Positions 8,635-21,490 of a DNA stretch of 64,000 bases are shown piece by piece (position 1 is the stretch's first letter; each line of letters begins with the position of its first letter). Source of the stretch: an uncultured Pelagibacteraceae bacterium. GTDB lineage: Bacteria; Pseudomonadota; Alphaproteobacteria; Pelagibacterales; Pelagibacteraceae. Made by a program: the position numbers and the translations under genes. The notes beneath the pieces were generated by a model. That model was given only the letters and a program-made list of their open reading frames with translations. It did no database searches and was not told the origin of the DNA. The stretch lies in contig CACJSY010000002.1 in the NCBI GenBank assembly GCA_902596205.1, positions 62,001 to 126,000 of the forward strand, read 5' to 3'.

Positions 8635-9432
8635 TTATTTTTTTAAAGACAGCTTAATTTTATTAGCTATGCTTAAAAAGATCTTAGAAACTTCATGTTC
8701 AGGCTCAGAATGAGTTAAAGGATCACCTTTATCTGCTGAACTTCTTAAGTCTTGATGTATAGGTAAATGACCTAAAAATTCCTTATTATATTTTTTAGCA
8801 GTTTCTTCGACTCCACTTTCTCCAAAAATTTTATATTTTTTATTATCATCACCTTTGAAATAGCTCATATTGTCAATTAACCCTAAAATTTTTACCCCAG
8901 TTTTATCAAACATTTGAATTCCTCTTTTTACATCAAGCAAAGCCAAGTCTTGAGGTGTTGAAACAATGATAGCTCCATCAACTTTTACCTCTTGAGCAAA
9001 CGTAAGTTGGGTATCACCAGTGCCTGGTGGCATATCAACTATAATTATATCTCTATCTTTCCATAAAACTTTTTGGGTCATTGTTTTCAATGCACTAATT
9101 ACCATAGGACCTCTCCAGATCATCGGGGTTTGCTCATCTACTAAAAATCCCATCGACATGCACTGAGCATCATATTTTTCTAATGGCAACATTGATTTAC
9201 CATCCTCACTTTTTGGTTTGTCATTTAAATTTAGTAATTTTGGAAGAGAAGGACCGTATACATCAGCATCGAGAATTCCAATTTTTAATCCTAAATTTTG
9301 AAGAGCAAAAGCAAGATTTATTGCTACAGTCGATTTTCCAACACCACCTTTAGCACTTGAAACCAAGACTACAAACTTTGTTCCATTGATCGGGGTTTTA
9401 ACAAATTGTTTTGGTGGAGGTTTTTGGCTCAT
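8635..9432 (-). CDS. apbC: Mrp/NBP35-family P-loop ATPase, iron-sulfur carrier (ApbC)
   Basis: The protein has 265 residues. The deviant Walker A motif KGGVGKST is at residues 28-35, and GILDADVYGPSLPKLL and VDMPPGTGDTQL are the classic Mrp sequences. The family carries and delivers 4Fe-4S clusters in the cytoplasm. The usual N-terminal DUF59 (MIP18) domain of about 100 residues is absent. The CxxC that normally bridges clusters after NMSYF is also missing (NMSYFKGDDNKKYKIFGE). A 10-codon reading frame with its own strong SD overlaps the start by four bases. The gene diverges from hflK across 83 bases. Confidence 0.93.
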   Translation of the reverse strand: MSQKPPPKQFVKTPINGTKFVVLVSSAKGGVGKSTVAINLAFALQNLGLKIGILDADVYGPSLPKLLNLNDKPKSEDGKSMLPLEKYDAQCMSMGFLVDEQTPMIWRGPMVISALKTMTQKVLWKDRDIIIVDMPPGTGDTQLTFAQEVKVDGAIIVSTPQDLALLDVKRGIQMFDKTGVKILGLIDNMSYFKGDDNKKYKIFGESGVEETAKKYNKEFLGHLPIHQDLRSSADKGDPLTHSEPEHEVSKIFLSIANKIKLSLKK

Positions 9433-9461
9433 CTTTTTAATATATTAAACAATTTAGACAT
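9429..9461 (-). CDS. Ten-codon upstream reading frame coupled to apbC
   Basis: On the minus strand an AAGGAG sits eight bases before an ATG that opens MSKLFNILKR and then stops. The TGA overlaps the apbC ATG in an ATGA arrangement. This is the best SD in the spacer, and apbC itself has none, so apbC translation probably depends on termination-reinitiation at this frame. Whether the peptide has a role is unknown. The alternative is a chance frame in AT-rich DNA, but the SD and the exact overlap argue against that. Confidence 0.5.
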   Translation of the reverse strand: MSKLFNILKR

Positions 9462-9480
9462 TTTAGCGCTCCTTCTTAAC

Positions 9481-9510
9481 TTGTTTTTGGGACAAAAGTC
9501 ACTATATAAA
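9481..9510 (+). promoter_or_regulatory. Probable hflK promoter giving a leaderless mRNA
   Basis: TTGTTT (9481-9486) and TATAAA (9505-9510) are separated by 18 bases. The -10 box ends five bases before the hflK ATG at 9516, so transcription would start at or within a base or two of the start codon. No SD precedes the gene. The elements are inferred from consensus only. Confidence 0.5.
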
Positions 9511-9515
9511 GTTAC

Positions 9516-10631
9516 ATGAGCTTTAAAGACAATATTTTAAACAACCAATCCCCTTGGGGAACGCCACCAGGCGGAGATGGAGGAAGAGGTGCTGGAGGAA
9601 ACGGTTCTGGTGCTAGACAAGATCCACCAAATCTTGATGACCTAATAAAAAATTTTCAAAAAACTATAAATAAATTTTCTGGTGGTAAATCTGGTGGCTC
9701 TCGACCAATAATAATCGGTTTAATTATTGTTGCTTTACTGTACGTCGCAAGCGGCCTTTATAGAGTATTACCTGACGAACAAGGAGTAGTTTTAAGATTT
9801 GGTAAATACGTGAATACGACTCAACCCGGATTACATTACCATTTTCCAACACCCTTTGAGAGAGTGCTTACTCCAAAAGTGACAAAAGTAAATCGAGTTG
9901 ATGTAGGTTTTAGGCCAGCAAGTGACTCAGGAAGATCTTCTGGAGTTGGGAATGTTCCAGAGGAAAGTTTGATGTTGACTGGAGATGAAAATATAGTTGA
10001 TATAAATTACTCAGTGTTCTGGGTAATAAAAGATGCTCAAAAATTTTTATTTAACATTCAAAGTCCTGTAGAAACAGTTAAAGCTGCTTCAGAGACAGCA
10101 ATGAGAGAAGTTATTGCAAAGAATAGGATTCAAAATATTTTAACTGAAGGAAGATCAGGTATCGAGGTTGAAGTTCAAGAAATCACACAACAAATTTTAG
10201 ATGAATATGGTTCCGGCATTCAAGTAACTCAAGTACAAACACAACAAGCAGATCCACCTGAACAGGTTATTGATGCTTTTAGAGACGTTCAGGCTGCAAG
10301 AGCTGACAGGGAAAGGTCTAAAAACGAGGCTGAGGCCTACGCAAACGATGTGATACCAAGAGCACGAGGTGAGGCAGAGCAAGTTTTACAACAAGCTGAA
10401 GCTTATAAAAAAGAAGTGGTTGCTAAAGCCGAAGGTGAAGCGAGTAGATTTTTAGCAATATATAATGAGTATAAAAATGCAAAACAAGTAACGCAGGAAA
10501 GAATGTACCTTGAAACTATGGAAAAGGTTTTAGCTGATATAGATAAAGTAATTATAGATAAAGAGTCTGGTTCAGGCGTTGTTCCTTATTTACCTTTGCC
10601 GGAATTAAAAAAATCAGGAGGTAATAATTAA
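9516..10631 (+). CDS. hflK: HflK, SPFH-domain regulator of FtsH protease
   Basis: The protein has 371 residues. A Gly/Pro-rich cytoplasmic N-terminus (PWGTPPGGDGGRGAGG) is typical of HflK. One membrane helix lies near residues 67-85, and a periplasmic SPFH/prohibitin domain follows with the family phrase VLPDEQGVVLRFGKY. A long Glu/Ala/Arg-rich coiled coil covers about residues 255-340. HflK assembles with HflC around FtsH in the inner membrane and tunes membrane protein degradation. Its stop shares a base with the hflC start. It heads the hflK-hflC-DUF2065-degP-miaA run. Confidence 0.97.
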   Translation: MSFKDNILNNQSPWGTPPGGDGGRGAGGNGSGARQDPPNLDDLIKNFQKTINKFSGGKSGGSRPIIIGLIIVALLYVASGLYRVLPDEQGVVLRFGKYVNTTQPGLHYHFPTPFERVLTPKVTKVNRVDVGFRPASDSGRSSGVGNVPEESLMLTGDENIVDINYSVFWVIKDAQKFLFNIQSPVETVKAASETAMREVIAKNRIQNILTEGRSGIEVEVQEITQQILDEYGSGIQVTQVQTQQADPPEQVIDAFRDVQAARADRERSKNEAEAYANDVIPRARGEAEQVLQQAEAYKKEVVAKAEGEASRFLAIYNEYKNAKQVTQERMYLETMEKVLADIDKVIIDKESGSGVVPYLPLPELKKSGGNN

Positions 10632-11506
10632 TGAAAGGAGTTAAATTTATAATTCCAGCAATTATTATTATTGCAGTAACTGCTTTCCAATCTTTGTTTA
10701 TTGTGCAAGAAATAAGCCAAGCTATTGTTCTTCAATTTGGTGATCCAAAGAAAATTGTAACCAAAGCGGGACTTAACTTTAAATTACCATTTATTCAGAA
10801 CGTAGTTTACTTAGATAAAAGAATTTTAAATTTAGATAATGATCCTGAGGAAGTAATTGCAGCTGATCAAAAAAGATTAATCGTTGACGCATTCGCGAGA
10901 TTTAAAATTGTAGACCCTTTAAAGTTTTATATTTCAGTAGGCAATGAAAGAGTTGCTAGATCAAGATTGTCTACAATCATTAATTCTAGAATTAGAGGTG
11001 TTTTAGGTACACAAGAATTGGCTACTCTATTATCTACAGATAGAGCGAGACAGATGCAGATTATTCAATCTCAAGTGAATGAAGAGGCAAAGAATTTTGG
11101 AATTACTATTGTCGATGTAAGAATTAAGAGAGCAGATTTACCTCCAGCAAACAGTGAAGCAATTTACAAAAGAATGCAAACAGAGAGGGAGAGAGAAGCA
11201 AAAGAATTTAGAGCCCAAGGAGCAGAGATTGCCCAAAAAATAAGATCTACAGCAGATAAAGATGTTACAGTTATTTTAGCTCAAGCAAATAAAAAATCAG
11301 AGATTATGAAAGGTGAGGGTGATGGTGAAAGGAATAAGATATTTGCGAATGCGTTTGGTAGAGACCCACAATTCTTTGCTTTTTATAGAGCTATGCAAGC
11401 TTATGAAAAAGCTTTAATTGGAGGAGAAACCTCTCTAGTATTATCACCTGATAGCGAATTCTTTAAATTCTTCGGAAAATCTATCAAACCTGCTCTTAAA
11501 AGGTAA
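10631..11506 (+). CDS. hflC: HflC, SPFH-domain partner of HflK
   Basis: The protein has 291 residues. It has a short N-terminal membrane anchor (about residues 5-24) and then the SPFH domain opening with VQEISQAIVLQFGDPKK. The family phrase DVRIKRADLP occurs near residue 165, followed by the ERER and Ala/Lys-rich coiled-coil segment. With HflK it forms the membrane cage around FtsH on the periplasmic side. The ATG overlaps the last base of hflK, so translation is coupled. Length and order are standard. Confidence 0.97.
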   Translation: MKGVKFIIPAIIIIAVTAFQSLFIVQEISQAIVLQFGDPKKIVTKAGLNFKLPFIQNVVYLDKRILNLDNDPEEVIAADQKRLIVDAFARFKIVDPLKFYISVGNERVARSRLSTIINSRIRGVLGTQELATLLSTDRARQMQIIQSQVNEEAKNFGITIVDVRIKRADLPPANSEAIYKRMQTEREREAKEFRAQGAEIAQKIRSTADKDVTVILAQANKKSEIMKGEGDGERNKIFANAFGRDPQFFAFYRAMQAYEKALIGGETSLVLSPDSEFFKFFGKSIKPALKR

Positions 11507-11521
11507 ATATAAAATATAATT

Positions 11522-11707
11522 GTGGAAGAGTTTATAATAGCAATTGGCTTAATATTTTTTGTGGAGGGTTTGCTTTTAGCCATTTTCCCGTCAAAAATCA
11601 AAAGTATGTTAGAATTAATCAAAAATACACCTGAAAGTAAATTAAGGTCACTAGGCACTATTTTTTTGATTATAGGGTTTATAATTATTTGGTATATAAA
11701 AAATTAA
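11522..11707 (+). CDS. DUF2065 family small membrane protein
   Basis: The protein has 61 residues with two hydrophobic helices (about residues 4-22 and 43-58) joined by a basic loop. It matches the YjeT/DUF2065 small inner-membrane family, which often lies beside hflKC. Its function is not established. It starts with GTG 15 bases after hflC and ends directly against the degP ATG with no spacer. The position suggests a part in the same membrane quality control operon, but that is inference. Confidence 0.8.
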   Translation: MEEFIIAIGLIFFVEGLLLAIFPSKIKSMLELIKNTPESKLRSLGTIFLIIGFIIIWYIKN

Positions 11708-13111
11708 ATGAATTTTCTAAAAAAAATATTATTTACACTCTTTATTCTTAACTTTTCTATAGTTAACGCTAAGCCTGTACCTGAGTCTTTTGCTGATTTA
11801 GCAGAGAAATTAATGCCCTCTGTAGTTAATATATCTACTACGCAAACTGTGAAGACTACAACAAATCAGTTTCCTTTCCAATTTCCACCAGGGTCTCCTT
11901 TCGGTGAAATGTTTAAAGATTTTGAAAGACCTACAGAGAGAAAAGCTTCGTCTTTAGGATCTGGTTTTATTATTCAAGATAATGGAACAGTAATTACTAA
12001 CAATCATGTTATTGCTAACGCAGAGGATATTTTAGTTAGAGTAGGAGATAAAGAATATAAGGCAAAAGTTTTAGGTGCTGACCCTTATATGGATATTGCT
12101 GTTTTAAAAATGGAAACAAATGAAAAATTCACAACTGTTAAATTTGGAGACTCAGATAAAGCGAGAGTTGGGGATTGGGCGGTAGCAATAGGTAATCCAT
12201 TTGGCTTAGGTGGAACAGTAACTGCAGGAATTATTTCAGCAAGAAACAGAGATATTAATTTAACAAGATATGATGATTTTATACAAACCGACGCTTCTAT
12301 TAACCAAGGAAATTCTGGAGGTCCTTTGTTTAATCTTAAGGGTGAAGTAATTGGAATAAACACCGCAATTATTGCTCCAGGTCAATCAGGATCAATAGGA
12401 ATTGGTTTTGCAATACCAGCTAATGCAGCGTCTAATGTTATCAATCAATTAATTGAATTTGGAGAAACAAAGAGGGGTTGGTTAGGTGTTAGAATACAAG
12501 AAGTTACAAAAGAGATTGCAGAGGTAGAAAAACTAAAAAAACCAGAAGGAGCACTAGTAGCAAGTGTTGGACAAAATAGCCCAGCAGATAAAGCTGGAAT
12601 TAAAGCTGGTGATATTATTTTAGAATTTGATGAAAAAAAAATTGATACAATGAGAACACTTCCAAAAGTTGTAGCTAACACAGAAGTTGGAAAAAGTGTT
12701 CAATTAAAAATTTGGAGAGATAAAAAATCTATCACGAAACGTTTAGTTTTAGGAAGACTAGAGTCCTCAGAAGAATTTAAGGAAAAGAAAACTAAAACTG
12801 TTCAAAAAGAAAAAGAAATAGAGTCTTTAAAAATAACAGTAAGAGATGTCACTAAAGATGATATTACTTCAAGAAGATTAAGAAAAAATACATCTGGTGC
12901 GGTTATTCTCGATATTTCAAGTCGAAGTCCACTGGTTAATCTTTTGAGTATAAATGATATTATTATAGAAGTTCAGAAGAAACCTGTAAAAAATTCAATA
13001 GATTTAGATAAAATTGTAGAGAGTATCTTTAAAAAAGGTGAAAAAACATTATTGTTGACTGTAATCAATAGTCAAAATCAAAGACGTTATCTTGGTGTTA
13101 AAATAAATTAA
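11708..13111 (+). CDS. degP: Periplasmic serine protease DegP/DegQ (HtrA family)
   Basis: The protein has 467 residues. A signal peptide (about 1-21, cleavage after VNA) directs it to the periplasm. The catalytic triad is visible as H100 (NNHV), D129 (DPYMDIAV) and S203 (GNSGGPL). A clear PDZ1 lies near residues 255-345 (WLGVRIQEV, SPADKAGIKAGDIIL); a diverged PDZ2 covers the last 90 residues. HtrA proteases degrade or refold misfolded envelope proteins. Its place after hflKC is a common alphaproteobacterial order. The exact DegP, DegQ or DegS subtype is not resolved, but two PDZ domains exclude DegS. Confidence 0.96.
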   Translation: MNFLKKILFTLFILNFSIVNAKPVPESFADLAEKLMPSVVNISTTQTVKTTTNQFPFQFPPGSPFGEMFKDFERPTERKASSLGSGFIIQDNGTVITNNHVIANAEDILVRVGDKEYKAKVLGADPYMDIAVLKMETNEKFTTVKFGDSDKARVGDWAVAIGNPFGLGGTVTAGIISARNRDINLTRYDDFIQTDASINQGNSGGPLFNLKGEVIGINTAIIAPGQSGSIGIGFAIPANAASNVINQLIEFGETKRGWLGVRIQEVTKEIAEVEKLKKPEGALVASVGQNSPADKAGIKAGDIILEFDEKKIDTMRTLPKVVANTEVGKSVQLKIWRDKKSITKRLVLGRLESSEEFKEKKTKTVQKEKEIESLKITVRDVTKDDITSRRLRKNTSGAVILDISSRSPLVNLLSINDIIIEVQKKPVKNSIDLDKIVESIFKKGEKTLLLTVINSQNQRRYLGVKIN

Positions 13112-13113
13112 TT

Positions 13114-14031
13114 TTGTTAAAAAAAATAATTTTATTAGCCGGACCTACAGCATCAGGGAAATCCTTATTAGCTATTCATTTAGCCAAAAAAATAAATGGT
13201 GAAATTATTAATGCAGATAGTATGCAGATTTATAAAGAATTTAAAATCTTATCCTCGAGACCTTCTATAAGTGACTTTCAAAAAATCAAACATCATTTGT
13301 ACGGTATAATTTCTGCAAAGAAATACTTCTCAGCTGGGAATTGGTTACAAGAAGTAAAAAAGAAAATTAATCTTTGTTTGAAAAAGAAAAAAATCCCTAT
13401 TATTGTTGGTGGTACTGGTCTATATTTTAATACAATTACCAAAGGAATAAGTAAAATTCCTGATATCGATCTCAAAACTAGAAATAAAGTTAGAGCTTTG
13501 TTTAAAAAACTTGGACCTAAAAATTTTTTTGAAAAACTTTTAGTTCTTGATCCTAAAGCAAAAGATAAAATTTTACCTACAGACTCTCAAAGATTACAAA
13601 GAGCCTATGAGGTAAAAATTAAAACAAAGAAGTCATTATTTGATTGGATAGTTGAAACGAAATCTGATTTTTTGGATTTTAATGTAAAAAAAATTTATAT
13701 AAATATACCTCGAGAGGAACTACTTTTAAAAATTTCAAAAAGAACTGAATCCATGTTTAAAAAAAATTGTATAGATGAGGTGAAAAAATTCAATTCTCTT
13801 AAGCTTAAAAAAAGCTTATCCGCTAATAAGCTCATTGGTGTTCAAGAAATCAATCAATATATGAAAGGCACCATTACGTTGGAACAATGTATAGAACTAA
13901 TTAACATCAAAACAAGGCAGTACGCTAAAAGACAAAATACTTGGGCTAGAGGACATATGAGGAATTGGAACAAGATTTATTCTAAAAATTTCTCCATTCT
14001 TCTAAAAAAAACATTAAAAGTGACGAGCTAA
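13114..14031 (+). CDS. miaA: tRNA dimethylallyltransferase MiaA
   Basis: The protein has 305 residues. It transfers a dimethylallyl group to A37 of tRNAs that read codons starting with U. The P-loop GPTASGKS is at residues 10-17, followed by the family motif INADSMQIYKEF. IVGGTGLYF and TRQYAKRQNTW are also typical. Translation starts at TTG two bases after the degP stop, since the P-loop spacing leaves no room for a later start. It closes the hflKC-degP run. Confidence 0.96.
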   Translation: MLKKIILLAGPTASGKSLLAIHLAKKINGEIINADSMQIYKEFKILSSRPSISDFQKIKHHLYGIISAKKYFSAGNWLQEVKKKINLCLKKKKIPIIVGGTGLYFNTITKGISKIPDIDLKTRNKVRALFKKLGPKNFFEKLLVLDPKAKDKILPTDSQRLQRAYEVKIKTKKSLFDWIVETKSDFLDFNVKKIYINIPREELLLKISKRTESMFKKNCIDEVKKFNSLKLKKSLSANKLIGVQEINQYMKGTITLEQCIELINIKTRQYAKRQNTWARGHMRNWNKIYSKNFSILLKKTLKVTS

Positions 14032-14034
14032 AAC

Positions 14035-14062
14035 TTGACGCAATCCATTTCTAGGCTAGATT
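14035..14062 (+). promoter_or_regulatory. Probable ilvB promoter
   Basis: TTGACG (14035-14040) and TAGATT (14057-14062) are separated by 16 bases. The -10 box ends six bases before the ilvB ATG at 14069, so the transcript would begin at the start codon. The -35 match is good and the -10 match moderate. There is no SD in the remaining bases, in keeping with a leaderless message. Confidence 0.45.
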
Positions 14063-14068
14063 GTATGA

Positions 14069-15834
14069 ATGCCAAAATTATTAAGTGGAGCAGAAATTGT
14101 TTTTAAAGCGTTGGAGGATCAAAAAGTAGAATATATTTTTGGTTATCCTGGAGGCGCAGTATTGCCAATTTATGACGAATTAAAAAATCACAAATCAATT
14201 AAACATATTTTAGCAAGACACGAACAAGGCGCAGGTCACTCAGCAGAAGGATATGCTAGATCAAGTGGTAAGCCAGGAGTTTTATTAGTTACATCTGGGC
14301 CTGGAGCAACTAATGCTGTAACAGCACTAACCGATGCTTACATGGACTCAGTTCCTCTTGTTTGTATCTCAGGACAAGTGCCAACACACTTAATTGGAAC
14401 TGATGCATTTCAAGAGTGCGACACTACAGGTATAACTAGACCGTGTACAAAACACAATTGGTTAGTGAAAGACGTAAATGATCTTTCAAGAGTTTTGCAT
14501 TTAGCATTCGAAGTAGCGACGACAGGAAGACCTGGACCAGTTTTAGTAGATATTCCAAAAGATATACAATTTAAAAAAGGTAAGTATAAATTTTTTAAGA
14601 ATACACTTAAAAAGAAACTAAATGGAAAAGCTACTCATAAAATATCTAACACAGAACTAGATAAATTTATTGATCTGATTAAAAAATCATCAAAGCCTAT
14701 ATTTTACACAGGAGGAGGAGTTATAAACTCAGGACCAGAAGCTAGCAAATATTTAAGGGAATTAGTTTCGTTAACAGGTTTTCCAATTACTTCAACTTTA
14801 CAAGGATTAGGAGCTTATCCTGGAGATGATCCGCAATTTTTAGGTATGCTTGGAATGCACGGAACTTATGAAGCAAATAACGCGATGCATGATTGTGACT
14901 TAATGATAAATATTGGTGCGAGGTTTGACGATAGGATCACTGGTAAGGTTGATGAATTTTCACCAAGGTCAAAAAAAATTCATGTTGATATTGATCCATC
15001 CTCAATTGGAAAAAATATTAAAGTAGATTTAGCTATTGTTAGTGATGTAACAGAACTTTTAAAATCTTTGATAAAAAGGTTTAAGGAAAAAAATAAAAAT
15101 TTTGTAAATTCTAATAAGCAAAAAACATCAAAATGGTGGGAACAAATTGGAAAATGGAGAGAAAAAAAGTCATTGAACTTTATTAATAGTGATAAGATTA
15201 TAAAACCTCAACACGCAGTACAAAGATTATATGAATTAACAAAAAATCAAGATACTTTTATTACTACTGAAGTTGGTCAACATCAAATGTGGGCAGCTCA
15301 ACATTACAAATTTAATAAACCCAATAGATGGATGACGTCTGGAGGTCTTGGTACAATGGGTTATGGACTCCCGGCAGCTATTGGCGTTCAAATAGCAAAT
15401 CCTGGAAAATTAGTTGTTGATATTGCTGGTGAGGCATCTGTTCTAATGACAATGCAAGAAATGTCTACTGCCGTTCAATATAGATTACCAATAAAAATAT
15501 TTATTTTAAATAATGAGTACATGGGCATGGTTAGACAATGGCAAGAGCTTCTACATGAAAAAAATTATTCTGAAAGTTATACAGCAGCATTACCTGACTT
15601 TGTAAAACTAGCAGAGTCTTACGGTTGCGTTGGTATTAGAGCAAAAACACCTGATGAACTTGACGAAAAAATTAAAGAAATGATCAATATTGATAAACCG
15701 GTAATATTTGATTGCGTAGTAGACAAAGCAGAAAACTGTTTTCCTATGATACCTTCAGGTAAGCCACACAATCAAATGATATTAGGTCCCGAAGAGGAAG
15801 AAGAAATTTCTGATGAAGGGAAAATTTTAGTTTA

Positions 15835-15835
<1 letters not shown>
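14069..15835 (+). CDS. ilvB: Acetolactate synthase, large catalytic subunit
   Basis: The protein has 588 residues. It joins two pyruvates to acetolactate, or pyruvate plus 2-oxobutyrate, using thiamine diphosphate, Mg and FAD, in valine/isoleucine/leucine synthesis. The catalytic Glu is E52 in ARHEQGAGHSAEGYAR. The cofactor motif, normally GDG or GDA, reads GEA in DIAGEASVLM, followed by LNNEYMGMVRQWQ. The Asp that normally helps hold Mg is thus Glu here. The stop overlaps the ATG of the small subunit gene by one base. It probably forms one operon with ilvH and ilvC. Confidence 0.97.
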
Positions 15836-17404
<1,569 letters not shown>

Positions 17405-17506
17405 CCCATTCTGAGTCTAAATCACAAAGTTAAACTACATAATTATTTGCAAATTCTAGCTTTGATTGTAATATAAGTTGCTTTAAATTTTTATAATTAT
17501 TTAGCT

Positions 17507-20114
<2,608 letters not shown>

Positions 20115-20132
20115 TTTATTTTAGATGAATAG

Positions 20133-20978
20133 ATGTCAGTTAGTAGAGATGATTTTAGCATAGCTTTTCGTTCAGCTCTTTTACAAAGAGGAGCAACTCA
20201 AAAATTTTCAATTTTTTCTCTGATTGTTTTAGCAATTATTATTTTTTTTTTAGATGTTTATGGCTTTGCAGTTGTTAAAACCGCTAGAAGTTTAATTAAT
20301 GATGTAGTTTACCGGGTCACTTATTTAGCTTCTGCTCCTACAAGAATGTTTCCAAGTGTTAACAAAGGTATTGCTAGTCACTTTAACTTAAAAAAAGAAA
20401 ATGAAGAATTAAAGCTTGTAATTGAAAAATATAAGGCACTTGATTTAAATTTAGAATATTTAACGAACGAAAATAAAAGTTTGAAAAAAGTTTTAAATGC
20501 AGAGAATATTTCCAATGTTTCAAACATAGTGCTATCGAAGGTCCTAGTTGACAAAAATAGTCCTTTTTTAAAATCTGTTATTTTAAATAAAGGAAGTAAG
20601 GAAGGTATATTAAAAGGTATGCCAGTTACTCAAAATCAATATTTAGTTGGTAGAGTAGTAGAGACAAATTATTTGTCTTCAAGAGTTTTACTTTTAAATG
20701 ATTTAAATAGTAGAATTCCTGTAACTTTAGACTCTGATAATTCTCAGGCCATTCTTGCTGGAGGTGGTACCAATAAACCTAAATTAGAATACTTACCTGA
20801 TGGTTATATATTTGAAGATGGAGTAACAGTATTTGCATCTGGTAAAGATGGAATATTTGCTGCTGGAACGCCGATTGGGAAAACAACGGCAGAAGGAGAA
20901 GTCGATTTATTTGTTGACGCTAATCAACTCTCATTTGTGACAGTAATTTTAACTTATCAAAAAAAGGAAAAATTTTAA
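20133..20978 (+). CDS. mreC: Rod-shape determining protein MreC
   Basis: The protein has 281 residues. It has one N-terminal membrane helix (about 24-46), a coiled-coil segment rich in Lys, Glu and Leu (about 85-130), and the periplasmic beta-barrel domain with LNKGSKEGILKGMPV and NDLNSRIPV. MreC links MreB to the periplasmic wall synthases. It lies 18 bases after mreB and its TAA overlaps the mreD ATG by one base. Confidence 0.94.
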   Translation: MSVSRDDFSIAFRSALLQRGATQKFSIFSLIVLAIIIFFLDVYGFAVVKTARSLINDVVYRVTYLASAPTRMFPSVNKGIASHFNLKKENEELKLVIEKYKALDLNLEYLTNENKSLKKVLNAENISNVSNIVLSKVLVDKNSPFLKSVILNKGSKEGILKGMPVTQNQYLVGRVVETNYLSSRVLLLNDLNSRIPVTLDSDNSQAILAGGGTNKPKLEYLPDGYIFEDGVTVFASGKDGIFAAGTPIGKTTAEGEVDLFVDANQLSFVTVILTYQKKEKF

Positions 20979-21490
20979 TGGCTAAAGGGAATATAATTAA
21001 TAAGTTGTTTGCTGCTGGACCGTTAATCTTATTATACTATTTATCTATTAGTGAAATTGATACTAACTTAGAAAAAATTTTTGAAATATTCTCGTTTAAT
21101 TTACAGATAATAATCATTTATTTTTGGATCATAAAACGTCCTTATTTAATGGGGCCAGGACATATATTTCTTGCAGGACTGATTAATGATGCAATTATGT
21201 CCTTTCCATTAGGTGCAAGTTCTTTATCTTATCTAATAGTTTGTTTTGTGGGAAATTATGTAAGAAATAAAAGTGTAAATACTACAATAGCTTCAGATTG
21301 GTTTACTTTTTTTATAGCTTTAATTTTTTCTAATTTATTGTTTTTTTCACTAATTAATAATTTTACTGAAATTACAATTTCCTACTCCAAAATTGGCTAT
21401 AATACCTTTTTTACTTTGTTTTTATTTCCAGTTTTTTGGCTACTATTTAATCTTTATCAAATAAGTTTTGTGAGAGGACAAGATGCTTAG
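20978..21490 (+). CDS. mreD: Rod-shape determining protein MreD
   Basis: The protein has 170 residues and five or so hydrophobic helices. The pattern GPGHIFLAGLINDAIMSFPLGASSL is the conserved MreD loop. It is an inner-membrane partner of MreC in the elongasome. The identification rests on this loop and on its place between mreC and mrdA. It overlaps mreC by one base and mrdA by eight bases. Confidence 0.92.
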   Translation: MAKGNIINKLFAAGPLILLYYLSISEIDTNLEKIFEIFSFNLQIIIIYFWIIKRPYLMGPGHIFLAGLINDAIMSFPLGASSLSYLIVCFVGNYVRNKSVNTTIASDWFTFFIALIFSNLLFFSLINNFTEITISYSKIGYNTFFTLFLFPVFWLLFNLYQISFVRGQDA

